A stretch of 64,000 nucleotides of DNA from Heterodera schachtii (taxonomy: Eukaryota; Nematoda; Chromadorea; Rhabditida; Heteroderidae). Positions within the stretch are counted from its first letter, which is position 1; each line of letters starts with the position of its first letter. The DNA lies in the NCBI GenBank assembly GCA_023374025.1, contig SIJG01000008.1:922215-986214 (forward strand), in the 5' to 3' direction. Below the pieces are notes generated by a model that saw only the letters and a list, made by a program, of their open reading frames with translations, was not told where the DNA came from and ran no database searches. Of the stretch, positions 30,355 through 43,000 are shown piece by piece. The position numbers were made by a program, and so were the translations under genes.

Positions 30355-33300
30355 ATGTTGCATAAGCCGACAGTTGCTTTTCTCCGGTCGCGGTCGTGCT
30401 GTTGCTCTTCCCGTTTTGCAGCCGCAGCAACGAACATGGCCAACAGCAGATGGTTCGTTGTTTCCGATGGACTCTATTCTATTTTGCATATTTTTGCCCA
30501 TTTTCTTTTCCCAGCGCTTCTTCGTCGGCCCGTGTGCGTCAGCAGCACGCCGAACGATTGCGACACGCGGACGGAACGCAGTGGGAGTTCCGCGCGGGTT
30601 GGATGGCGCGTTTGACCTCCGCTTCGGTGGTCCTTTCCACGCGCGAGGCTGGCGCAGCGGACGACGCGGCGGAGGACAACGCGGTCGGGAAAACCAGAAA
30701 TTGAAAAAACGAAACAAAAATTTGATTTTTTATCCTATTACGGTAAAATTTTAGATTTTGTGCTCCGTCGTCAGCAAATACACTGAGCCCGCCCTTTCGG
30801 CGGATGAACTGCTCGAGGAGGACGGAGAGGGAGAAGGAACATTTTCAGCGGGCAGCACAGACGAAGCGCAAATTGAACGGACGGAGGAGGAGGAGGACGG
30901 AACGCACAAAGGGCGACAAATGGACAACGAAGCGGACGAGGAGGAGACGGACGGAGAGGAGGGGCCGGGAGGAAACGGACGGGGCAAAACACCAAACAAA
31001 CAAAACAAAAACACAACGCCAAGCGCAAATTCGGTACGGAAGAGACGCAGGGCATGCCAAAGGGAAAAAACACACGAAAGTGAAAAATGGCAGAAATATT
31101 TAAAAATTAAAACCGAATTATGGCTAAATTTGGTCCTTTGTCAGTCGGACTTTGTTTGCTTTTTTCAGTATTCCGATGGCTTGGCACTTACCGTCGACTT
31201 TCGTCAGTCCGCCTCGGCCATTGGCCGAATTCCGTCCAACTATTTTCGCAGGTCAGTCATTCTTATTACTATAGTTCGTTACTCAAATGCATAGCTGTGC
31301 AAGGGGGGGGGCAGGGGGGGGGGGGGTCGTGACGCCGAACGCAAGGGGTCGGAGGGTGGTCGAACGCACGAGGCGGGGGGGGGGGGGTCGCGAAAAAGGA
31401 GAAAGAGGAAAAAAGGAAAAGAAAAAAAAGAGAGAAAAGGAAAAGGAAAGAGGAAAAAAACGAGAAAAAGGTCGCGCATTGCGTTCGACTAACCCTGAGG
31501 TCGTTTTGTCGAACGCAAAAGTGGGGACTTGAAAATTGACTATTTCCCTAAGAAATTTCGCCAAAATTTTCCAATTTTTCTGCGTTCGACACGCTTTTCC
31601 TCTAGCGTTTGACGAATTCTGCTGAAGGATTTCGTCGAACGCAAGAGGAGGGGCTGAAAATTTTCAAAAATTTTGCCTATTTTTTATAAATTTCATTAAA
31701 AATTCTCTTAAAAAGTTGACCCAAATTCGCAAAAATTTTGTCATTTTTTGGTGAAAATCTGTTAACAAATCACAATCAAATTTTCAAAAATTTTCCCGGC
31801 GGCGCCTATCGGCACCGCCGGACCCCAAAAATCCCATTTTTTCTTTAAAAATTGGCTCAAAATCGCAAAAATTGGCCATTTTTTGGTGAAAATCTGTTAA
31901 CAAAGCACACCGAAAATTTAAAAATTTTCCCCGGCGGCGCCTATCGGCACCGCCGGCCCCCCCCTGTTCCCGAAAAGTCTTTTGGAAAAAGTGTGCCGCA
32001 AAAAAAAAAGTGGTTGAAAAGCAAAAAAAAAAAAAAAAAGGTCTTCACCGGGGCAAAAATGATCGAACGCAAAAAATTTGATGCTGACCCCCCCTAGGGG
32101 GGGCCATCGCCGAACGCACGACCCATTTCCTGACCCCCCCCCCTTGCACACGTATGCTCAAATGTCAAACACTTTTTTTGATTGTTTTTGTTTTGTACCG
32201 CCCACCTAAAATTTAAAAAAATTTCTGAAAAATGCCAAAAAAAATTCTTCAAGGGAAGTGAAATTGACTTACTCTGAACATTTTCTGTTACAGAGAGATC
32301 TCCAACGATGAGCAACAGGTCGCAATTTCGCGTGTCATCGACCGCTCTCTCCGTCCGACCGTTCCACAGAATTTCCCCGGCCGAATTCATGTCCGTGCTC
32401 GGATTTTAAATATAAATTTAATCCAAAAATTCACTGCAATGAAAGGAGACATTTAGAAAAAACATCGCATACCGACAAATTTGCCAATTTTCCTTGTTTA
32501 ATCGTATGACTAATTGCGATTTCCTTTTTATTTCAATTAGTATTTTTCCCCGTTTTCGTCTATTTCCTTTCCCTCTTTTTAGGTCGTCTGCAAACCGTTG
32601 GCATTGGACCCGGACAGCGGTGACAGCACCATTTTAGGCATAAATGTGGCAGCTGCTGCGCTCGCACTTTCGCCGGTGCCGTTGCGCTGTACGACTGCTG
32701 CGGCGCGCGTCGGAATTGTCGACGGAAATGTCAGCTAAATAAATAAATGATTTTGCCAAACCAGTTTTTGACATTATTTGTCTCCCCTTTGAAAAGGTTG
32801 TGCTAAATCCGTCGCGCGAATTGCTGAAGCGAAGTGCCATGAATTTGGTGTTGGCCGGCACCAGTCAAATGGACGAGGACAGTGTCGAGGAATTGGGCAC
32901 GGAAAGGGACGACCGAAGACGGGTGCTAATGGTGGAGATGGAGGGACGGGAGGTGGACACGGAACAGTTCGGTGGGTGAGCAGCGAAGACAGCCAAAAGA
33001 GAGAGCGGCGGGTCACCCCCCCCCCCCCCCCCCAGGTCGTTTCCCCCGAAAAAATTAATGAAAATCGAAAATTTTGGCAAATGACCACTTTTCTGAAACT
33101 CAATTTCTGAGGTTTTTAGACGCCCAGTGAATTCTGTTTTTCCATCCTGGTTCAATTCCCATATTATTAACAACAATTTTCTCCCATGGCTCTACTTTAA
33201 ACCAATAATTACAATTGTACCATTCCAAAAATGAAAACCGTGTGATTCAGTTGAGGCGATGCATCGGGGCTTTGATGCCATCCAAAAAACGCAATTGGCC

Positions 33301-36300
33301 ATTCAGCGGTTGGCCGACGCAGTGGGAAAACGAAAGTATGAGGTAAAGCCAACCCCGGAGGAACGAATGTCTGTTCTTTTACACGTTTATTCGTTTTCAG
33401 TTTGACCCCGAACTCACCGACACTTCTCTGGCCGAACTCGCCGAACGTTGCGAAGTTTGCCAGGGAGCGCTGGAGGCCATTTTCTCGGACTTTAGCCATG
33501 ACAAAATGTCCAGACGTGAGGCGATGGACGAAGTGAGTGACAAATGAATGAATGAGTGGGCAGCGACGAGTCGCCCTTTCCCCCTCTAAATTTTTTTGAA
33601 AGTTAGAAATTTTGAAAAAATTTTCCTTGTAATTTTCTTATTAAAAAATTTCTAACAATAAGATTTTCTATGAAAAATTTTGAAAATTTATAGAGAGGGG
33701 GGGGGGGAGAAGGACCTGCTCCGGAGTGAGTGTCCCTCTTCAAGTGTCCGTCCCCCAATTATTATTCATTTTCCATTTTATTTTCCCCAATTTTCAGGTG
33801 TTCGAGGGATGGCGTCTTCTGATGAATCGGCAAGCGCCACATTACAGTGAATCGCAGCTTAACAAGGCGTTCAATCAGCTGGTCAGTTTTATAACATGAT
33901 TCTTTCTTGCTGTTTCTTCCCGTTGGCCCTCCCCAAACAAATTTTGGGTTTTTCCATAAATTGGAACACCATAATTTCACAGTTGGCCACCATTTATTTA
34001 AAACACCGTCCGAATTTCAGGCCAAAAAGTTGCACCGTCAGCTCGTCATTGAGACGGGCCGTCGCATTGACGGGCGCGCGTTGAACGAATTCCGTCCCAT
34101 TGACTGTCGCGTGAATTTGTACAAAAAGTTGCACGGCTCGGCACTGTTTCAGCGTGGCCAGTCACAGGTTTTGCTGTCCTAATTGTTGTTTTTGGTGTAT
34201 TTTAGGGATTTTCCCATTTCAGGTGCTTTCCACGGTCACTTTCGACTCGCCTCAGGCGGCCTTTCACCCGGACGCAATTGCCGTAAATCGTTTTTTCTCC
34301 GGAAAATAAGACAATTAACTGGAATTAATGTTACAGCAATTGCTCGGCGCTCAACGCAAGAAAACGTTTATGTTGCACTACGAATTTCCCCAATTCGCGA
34401 CAAATGAATTTGAGGAGAGAGGTGGGAAAATGCAACACAAATCAATGAGTTTTTTGGCACTTTTTGTTTCAGGAAGTTTTGCAAATCGGCGCGAAATTGG
34501 CCACGGATTGTTGGCGGAGAAGGCATTGCGCCAAGTGATGCCCGAGCAATTCCCGTACACCGTCCGACTGGCGTGTCAGGTCATTTTGAGCGGACCAGGA
34601 AAAAATGTCGCCGCCGAAACGTCGCCGCAAAATTTTTTTTTTCTATTTTTAGAAAAAAATCTAGATAAATTGTCTTAGAGTTAGTTAGCTAGCTTAATAC
34701 GAAAAAAATTCTAGAAAAATTCAAAAAAATTCCTTTCAAGGAAATTTTAAAAAATTTTTCATGTTGGTTTTTTTCCGGAATTCAATAAATTTAGTTTTTA
34801 TTAACACTTAGATTTTCAAAAAGCTAAAATACTTTTAAGTTTTCTTAAAATTTAGAAAATTTTTATTTATTTATTTTTTTTTTGCGGCGACGTTATGTCC
34901 CGGCGACGTTTCGGGCCGGCGACGTTTTGGGGTGTATCCCATTTTGAGACCGGACAGCTGGGGTCGGAGGGATCCCGATCAATCCCTAGAATTTAAAATA
35001 GGTTCGGGACGGATCTCGAGTCGGGATCCTGCTCTCTATTTTTTGAGAATAGTACAACGCACTGTATTGAACACGGAGAGAGTACCCGACGCTTTTCTAA
35101 TTGCTTTCAAATCGCCAGCCCTGGGAGTGTCAGGGATGGATTCATAGCAAAAAAAGCAATACATTTTAGGGTAAATTAAAAAATAATTTGACCGATTTTG
35201 TATAAAAATGGGCCCTTTTGGTTGTGTTCTCTCTCTATCTCTCTACCACTTAATTGGCTTTTTCAGGTCCTCGAGTCCAATGGGTCCACCTCAATGGCCT
35301 CCGTTTGTGCCGGTTCTTTGGCACTTTTTGACGCCGGCGTTCCCCTCCTGGCCAATCACGTGGTGGGAAAGGAAATGACAACCAAAAAAGCTTTTTCATT
35401 TTTAGGCCGGCCTGGCACTTGGACTTTTCACCGACGGAGAGGGAAAGCGGTGACTAATTACTATCATTTAAAACTCTAATTATTTCCTTTTTTAAACCGA
35501 ATCGTTCTTTTTTCCGTTTATTTGTTAGCACCGAGTACACTCTGATGACCGATTTGATGGGCTACGAGGATTATGCCGGTGACATGGACCTCAAAATTGC
35601 GGGCACCCAACGCGGCTTCACCGCCATGCAAATGGACCTCAAAATTTGCGGACTTCCTTTGAGGTGACAAATAATTAACACTAAAAATCGGAATTCCTCC
35701 CTAAAAACCGTTGGAATTCGGTGCCCAATTTTCCATGTATATTTTTAGTGTTCTTCGCGACGCTCTCCTCCAGGGCAAAAAGGGTATTGTCCATCTGCTG
35801 GGACTGATGCGCGACACAATCGCGGAACCACGGTTTGTGCAATAATTTTTAATAATTTTATGCTCACAAATTTGTTAGGTTTCTCCGGTCACCGTTTTTT
35901 GAAAAATCCGGAATTAAGCGTAATGAAAAAATTACACAAAACTTTAAGCTTAATGTGAATGATTTGTTCCAAAAGGGCCGAGTTCAAAGCGTCCGTGCCC
36001 ATCGTCGAAACAATGCCATTGCCCGTCTACAAAAAGTCGATCATTTTCCGGTCGGGCGGTTACAACGCCAAACTGCTCGAGGCGGAGACGGGCGTGAAGG
36101 TGACCGGAAACCAAATTTAAAAAATTATGGCGACTAGAATTTTAATTAGTTTTCATTGTTTTTACGCCTCCCTTTCCATGGTTAAGATAAGTTCGGAAGA
36201 TGAAGCCAACATTTTGCTGTTTGCGCCCGACAAAAAATGCATGGAAAAGTGTAAAGAAATGTTGACAAAGTAAGCGGTGGAAAAAGGGGCGCTATTCTAA

Positions 36301-37069
36301 AGGATTTATGTTTATTGGAATTTTGTTTCAAAGGTTGCTGGAGGAACGTCAGGAGGAGCATTACCAATTCGGAGCCATTTACAAGGCGGAGATTGTGCAG
36401 ATAATGGAGGGCGGAGTGATGGTCAGTTTTTTGGGGTCACCACACACTCACAAATGATCGCATGGTGCCACCGTCGGGAACAGCTCGCCCCCCCCCCCCC
36501 TAATTTTTAAAGAAATTTTTAATTTAATTTTTTCTAGAAAAATTTCAATAGTAATTCTTCATAAAATTTTGAATTATTGAAATTTTGTACAAAATTACTA
36601 ACTGCCTTTTATTTATATGCTTAATATCTTTGGTTTGCTCTCCGTCCACTTTAATTGCTCATCAAATGCGCCATTTTCATTTTCGATTATTTTCCTATTC
36701 CCAAATCTCGTATAAATGTTTCTTTTTTGTTTTTAGGTTTCTTTGCGTGACGGTGCCCATCCGATTTGGCTGCGTAATTCGGACCTTTCGGCATTTGGAC
36801 GGAGAAATGCAATTTCTTTGGGCCTCCAAGTGGGAATTTATATTAAAAAACAGCTGAAACTTTCAAATTTGTCTCATTTTATTTCATATTTTTAGATGGG
36901 TCAACGGATAAATGTGCAATATTTCGGGAGGGACCAGCACAGCGGACAGCACAGAATCTCCTGCAAAACTCTCCAAATAATTGACCCACCCGTAAGATTC
37001 TCTGCAATTTCCCATTTTAAAATTTTTTTTAAGGTCCAAAATTTGATCGGCCGTGACAGAAAAGTGTGA
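30355..37069 (+). CDS. PNPT1: PNPT1: mitochondrial polynucleotide phosphorylase
   Basis: Twenty-four in-phase exons between 30355-30452 and 37034-37069 give 877 residues (human 783). A basic, Ser/Cys-rich N-terminus suits mitochondrial import. Two RNase PH domains are present (first: [28 protein letters not shown]; second: [64 protein letters not shown]), then KH ([16 protein letters not shown]) and S1 ([10 protein letters not shown]...GVMVSLRDG...QYFGRD). By family, a trimeric phosphorolytic 3'-5' exoribonuclease in mitochondria. Exon 3 (30755-31033) adds about 75 acidic residues inside the first domain, absent in human. Exon 3 is read as ending at TCG|GTACGG. Intron 4 holds a MITE and intron 14 a foldback repeat. 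Confidence 0.95.
31290..32156. mobile_element. hAT-like MITE, copy 3 (PNPT1 intron 4)
   Basis: The ends are inverted (CATAGCTGTGCAAGGGG; complement of the right end CATACGTGTGCAAGGGG) and flanked by the perfect 8-bp duplication CTCAAATG (31282-31289 and 32157-32164). Two copies of the GC-rich core lie at 31796-31822 and 31929-31955. The motif TCGAACGCA recurs several times. At 867 bp it is the longest of the three; no open frame resembles a transposase. Confidence 0.92.
34600..34930. repeat. Foldback repeat in PNPT1 intron 14
   Basis: The left arm (34607-34632) holds GTCGCCG twice, separated by CCGAAAC. The right arm (34881-34928) holds CGGCGACGTT three times in inverse orientation. Both arms border A+T-rich sequence. 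The complement is strong enough for a long hairpin. No target duplication was identified. The following 200 bases to about 35140 (palindromic GGGATCCCGATC, and CAGCCCTG at 35112) look like further repeat debris. Confidence 0.6.
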
Positions 37070-40000
37070 TTGATCATTTTGACTTTGATTTACGGCATTT
37101 TCTCTTTTTGTTCGTTGTTATTTGTTACAGTTTATAAAGAGATTTAAACAAAAGTTTGTGTGGTGATATACAAAATTCTTATCAGAATTTTGTCATTATT
37201 TTAATTAGTGCAAAATTGGGTGTGCTTAATAGGAAAAGGGGTAATAAATTTATCTTAATTAATTTAATTATTTTAAGAAAATTAATTAATAAAAAATTAT
37301 AAAAAGGAATACGATGGAGGAGAGAAAAAGAAGTGGGAGAGAGTGTGAAAAGGGAAAAGAAATCATACAAATGGGAAATACAATGCGTCTTTTCTCTCTT
37401 TCTTCCTCTCTTTAAAACCCATCAAATAAATTATAAAAATCTCTCCTATTCCCTCTCCTTCTCCTCCAATTATTGTCGCGTCCGCAGATGTCCGCAAATG
37501 TCGGCTAGCAAATGTCAAACCAATTTTTGGGCAGCGCCTTCGCTGAAGGCGCGTAAACGGAAAATGGACAAATTAATGACCAATAGGAAAATGTATAAAA
37601 AAATTAGCCAAAAAAGCAAAATATATGCATATAGAAATGTGTTCGAAAAGCTTCAAAATTCGTTTCATTTTGGCGAAGTGATGGGAAAAGAGTGAATGTG
37701 TGGCGTTGTGTCCCTTCTCACACTCACTGCTGACGAATGGATGTTGGGTGCCTTTTGTGTGTGTATTTATAATTTATTTAATTGAAATTGCGAAAATAAA
37801 ATTGGTTGTTGCCATTCCCCCCCCCCCCCCGGGGGGTCCCATGACTACGGCCAAAATGCCCCCCCCCCCTCCGCCCGTGACTCGGAGCAATGTGGTAAAT
37901 AAAATGAAATAATTATGTAAAATGAAAATGGATGGAGCATTGATGAGAATTGAGAATTGGGAGATGAGGACGGACCATCGGCGGACGGACGGACGGAGTG
38001 ACTTTTGACTTTTGTGCCGCCAAGTGAGCGGCTCCTTTGATGAGAGTTAAGCGGCGCCTCTAATTGCCAACAGAAGAAGCAGGCATAAAATGCCGAATTT
38101 GATATGTAAATGCTTCTCATTTCCTTTCCATTTTGACATTTTTTGGGCATTATTAGCTGTTTCGTCGTCCCTTTGTTATTACTTTCTCTTATGAAAAGTG
38201 AGCCATCCCATCAATTAAATACATTATTATTTAATCATCATTTTTGTGTGTGTAAATGGGGACATTTCTTAACCTTAATGAATGGTTTTGCCGACATTTG
38301 CACTCCGACAAACATCAAATTAGTGGGAATTATTTTTAATTGGTTTCAATTTTTCCATGGTAAAAAGGCTCTCTTTATAATGTAAGTTATTTTTGTCCAC
38401 TTATCGTTTTTCGATGCTCGGCTTCTGACGTATTTTTATGGAAATTAGTTTCTTCTTTTACCCCAATTTGATTTGGTGTTTGGTCAAATAAGCTGATTTT
38501 CTAAAAATGCTCCTTACTTCTCTGGTAAAGACCAAAATGGATAAATACATTTTTAATGAATGCCTAAAAATAAATTAAAAATTAAATAAAAAATAAATGG
38601 CCACAAATTAATGTCCGCTGGGCACTCTCTTCTGAATTGGTCCATTTACGCACAACTGACAAATGAATTGGTCAAAAATCATCAAAAAATGAAATTCAAG
38701 AAGCAATAGTGAGAGAATTAAAGCAGGGGAAAATGGACCAAAGTTTTACAAACAAAACAGCTAATTGTAAGCTGATGATAGCATGACAAATTGCTCTTTC
38801 CCGTGGTAATTTTAATGTGTCCCCTCGACATAAAGGCGATCAAATGTATGAAATTGAGCCAATTAAAATCAAATAAAATTCTGCAAAACAATTCCAATTT
38901 CACATCACAAAATCCATTTAATTCAGCAAACTGCTTCCAGCAACACAATTTTTCTTATTTTTTCTTTTCCATGTCATAAATTGGCGTTTGTCCGTCCATT
39001 TTACGTCCGTCCCAATTTCTAACAAAATAAAATTCGACACGAAATTGCAAAGTGCTGAATTCGCCCCCCCCACCCCATTTTCTGTGTCTTCCTTCTCTCC
39101 CCCAATTTCCCAAATTTCCAACTCTTTTTCGCATTTTGCTACGAAATGAAAAAAAACAACGAAAAATTGGGGCGGCCCACTCGAATAAATGTTGCTGAGA
39201 ATGGGGGCGACTGACGAAGGATTTTTGAGGGCAATGGTCGGACGGACGGACGGGCGATTTGGCGGGGGCAAAAAGCGCAAAAACAGCGAAAGATCCAATT
39301 TCATTTTTCATTTTTATATTTTCAACAAAAAAAAATTAATGGACGACCGAAACGATGCAAAGGGAATGGCAGGAGAATAAAATTTGCAAAAGGAGACGAA
39401 AATTGCAGCGCAATAAAAGCGAATGAACGAATGAATGTGCGAAAGGGCACAAAAATGGAAAAAATGGCAAAAATAATGGGCAAAAGCAATCATTAATTTG
39501 CATTTATTATATAATATGGGAAAAAGAGAATTCAAAATTTGCAAATTTTGTTGTTTTTTTGTCATCTTTTCATTTGCCCTCCCCCCCCGTATTTAATGCA
39601 GCGAATTCTTTTTTAAAAAGCATTTTTAGCTCATTTTGTGGTTTTTGAGAAGCAGACTAATTTTTGAATTATTTTTGAGGCTTTTTTAATCTTTTTTGAA
39701 ATTTTTGATAAAATTTGATCATAAGGACAATAAGTTAATAAATTGGACGGAAATTTCAATAATTTTCCCTTCGTCCCTTGGACACTTGGAAATAATATTC
39801 AAAAATTAATTCTAATTGTGTGTGCCCAGAAAAGTTTTTACAAATTTAATTATTTTTTTATTTTTTATTTTATTTCTTTCGATTTACTTCGACAGATGCA
39901 AATGCAAAGTGTCGAGATTCAGTTTCGGTTGAAATATTATCTTTCATTTGGCCGATGCTTTCCAATCTTTGACTAATGAAGCCCAACCAACGATTGGGCA

Positions 40001-43000
40001 AATTTTATGGGAAGCCATAAAAATTCTGTGAAAGGCCTAAAAAATTAATGGAAAACTCACAAAAAAAAAATAAATATTTTATTATTAAGAAACTTTGTGT
40101 AAATTGCAAATGCATTTGTGCTAAATTAATTTTAAAAACCAAAATTCACATCTGTGGCCATTTTAAATTTCTTTGTGCCCAAATTTCTCTCTCTTTTCTC
40201 TCATCTCACAAACGACAAATGTGTGCTGCTTTTCCAATTTTATTTTCAAATTTCAAAATCTGTTTTTGCTTTTTTCTTCAATTTCCTCTTTTTCCCTTTT
40301 TTTCTTTTCTTTTGAATTTAATTTCCTCTTTTTTCTCTTTTATTTTCCCTTTTCCATTTGCCTTTTCTCAGCCCTAAAAATCTCGAATAAATTAAATGAA
40401 AATTAAATTTTATAATCCCTCCCATTGATTTTCTCGCTTTGGATTCTCTGCCGCTTTTCTCCGTCCGCCGGCGCTTCTTTCATCTTTCGTCCGTCCGTCC
40501 CTTTCCATATAAATTTTCCGTTTTATTAACATTCATAAAATTCTTTTGAGAATTTCTCATCAAACATTTATTTTGAATATTTTTAATTAAAAATAAATTA
40601 GAAAAAATGCCAATATTTTTCGGGCTTTTTTTGCGACAGATTTAATTAATTTTTGGGAGGTCGGACAAAAAAAAACATTGTTGTCGTGCGCACACAAAAA
40701 GTAAAAATTTATAATAAAATATTATTGTATAAATAAGAATAAATTGCTTTTCTTTTCCACCCGCCAAAACCAAAATCAAAAAATGGAATAAAATTAAACA
40801 AATTAAATTTTTAATTTAAATTTTAATTTATTTTTGCGTCGATTTTCTTTCAATAAATGTCATTCTCCTCTGCTGCTTTTTCCGTTTAATTGTCTCTTTT
40901 AAATTTTCCCATTTTTAATATGTATAAAAAAAGAAAATGTCAAAAAATGAGGCCAAATGAATGAATTGCTAAACGAAATTTAAATGTCGAAATTCTTTTT
41001 TATTTTATTTCTTTCGAATTATTTTTCCTCTTTCAAATAAATGTTCATTTGTTCCTTTTAATCATGTGAGTTTGATCGCCTTTTTAATGACAATTTTATT
41101 TTGATAATTATAAAACATTCAAAAATAATAATAAATTGGCGGCAATTCGCTGATTTTCTTTCCCATCCCTCGAAATTCATTTTAATTACGTAATTTATTT
41201 AATTGTGATAAATTGCGCGTAATATTTCTGCTTTATTCACTAAAATATAATCAATTTAATCGGTATCAGTCGGACATTACACTACAGATAAATGATGCAG
41301 AATTACTCGAGAGTCTCGGTTCTCGGCTTTTTGGTCACTGGCATCGGGAAATTTCCGTGTCAATTGACCTTAAAGCTATCGGAATAATGGGTGTTGTTTG
41401 TTCGGGAATCTCGACCCCGACAATTTGTTGTCAAAACCATTAACAGAGGCAATTCCGAACAGTGCCGACGAAGAATGCGAATCCCTATCGGCAGCAAAAT
41501 TGTTACAAGGCAAAAGCCAACCAATCCGACTTTGCCAAATTTTTCCAACTCAATCACAGCTAATCCAATACCGTACCACCTCCTACCGTAACCCTTGCAA
41601 TGCGCGTTTTCTTCGGATGATAAATAAAATACTAACTGAATCATGGGCATGCTTTTTGAGCACTTAACATATGTATGAATGTGCATAAATTTGTTTGGTA
41701 GTCCCACAAATTTTGGGAAAAATGTGGTGGAAGGGAAGTGGCGGAGGGGGCGGAATCGACTAAAAATTAAACATTTATTTAAAATAAATGAATTTTCAAT
41801 CCCTCCCCCCCCCGCCCACTGGCAAAACCCGTCCCGGCCATTTTTGGGAACGCAATAACTTTTTAGCTTATTTGTTCGTTCATCACATCTAACCAACTTC
41901 TTTGAATGCGCAAAAAGTTGCTTATTTACATATGTTAGCTCATTAAAAATGACCAATTTTAAATTTATAATTCTCTTGGAACTTTTTGTTTTCATTGCTT
42001 ACGTTATATTCACATTTAATTTGATAGAAGTATAAAACTTTTCGAACTTTTCAGGTTTGTTCGATTCGGTAAATTAGGAAAGTTAAGTTGTCTCAGTTGG
42101 CCGGGACGGAAGTGACCCCGGTTGACATTTCAGTCCCATAAATCCCAAATTTGGACATTTCAGTCCCATAAATCCCAAATTTTGACATTTCAGTCCAATA
42201 AATCCCAAATCCCTTTTCTGTAAATATGTAAAATCGCCTGTCCATCCATCGTCTGTCCATCCTTCTCCCGTCGTACCCCACTTCTTCTCCCCCCCCCATT
42301 TTGCTGCTTTTTCTCGCCAACCTCCGCCGAGCTGCTCCTCCCCCCCCCCATCCGCCCATTTTTTGCCCGTTGCTCTGTCAATAATAAAAATATTTTTCAC
42401 CAAATTTTATTTTCGATTTGTCTGCCCCGTCACACTCTCTGCCGCTCTCTCCTCCCCATGGGCTATTTCGCCCCGCTTCGCTTCTCTGCCCCCGTGCACT
42501 CATTGCCTCAAATTCTCTCATTTTTCGCCTTAATACTTTGAGAGCATCGGCAAAAATTGTTTTACACACAGCACACATTCCTCCCCCCCCCCATGGGCCC
42601 ATTCCCTTTTTTCCCTCTTTTTTCATTTCTCACTTTTAATACATAAAAATAAAAAATATTATTTTGAACAAATAATATAAAATGTATTCATTCATTCTCA
42701 TCCCCCACCCATCCCTCACTCACCACGATAATAATCTTTCATTTCGCAAATGCCTTTATTTATTCAACTATTTTATATTTTATTTACAATATTTGTACGA
42801 AGCGAATGAACGAACGAACGAACGAATGACTCTCCCCCTTTCCCCCCCCCCTTTTTTTTATATTTTTGCTATTTCAAATTTCAAAATTTTTAATTAAATG
42901 TCAGTCTTCCCCCGTCCCCCTCCCCCGCTTTATTTTACAAATTTAAATTTATTTAAATTTTGCCCTTTCCTCTCTCATGTTTTGTTTTGTGTGTTCAGCA

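Noticed and set aside
35105..35125. Right end of another hAT-like element (CAGCCCTG)
   Set aside because: No matching CAGGGCTG with an 8-bp duplication (GGAGTGTC) was found upstream in the intron.
37841..37902. Pro-rich frame MTTAKMPPPPPP ending before GTAAAT, possible first exon
   Set aside because: It consists largely of a C-run and has no partner exon within several kilobases that could be verified; kept only as a remark for the gene-poor region.
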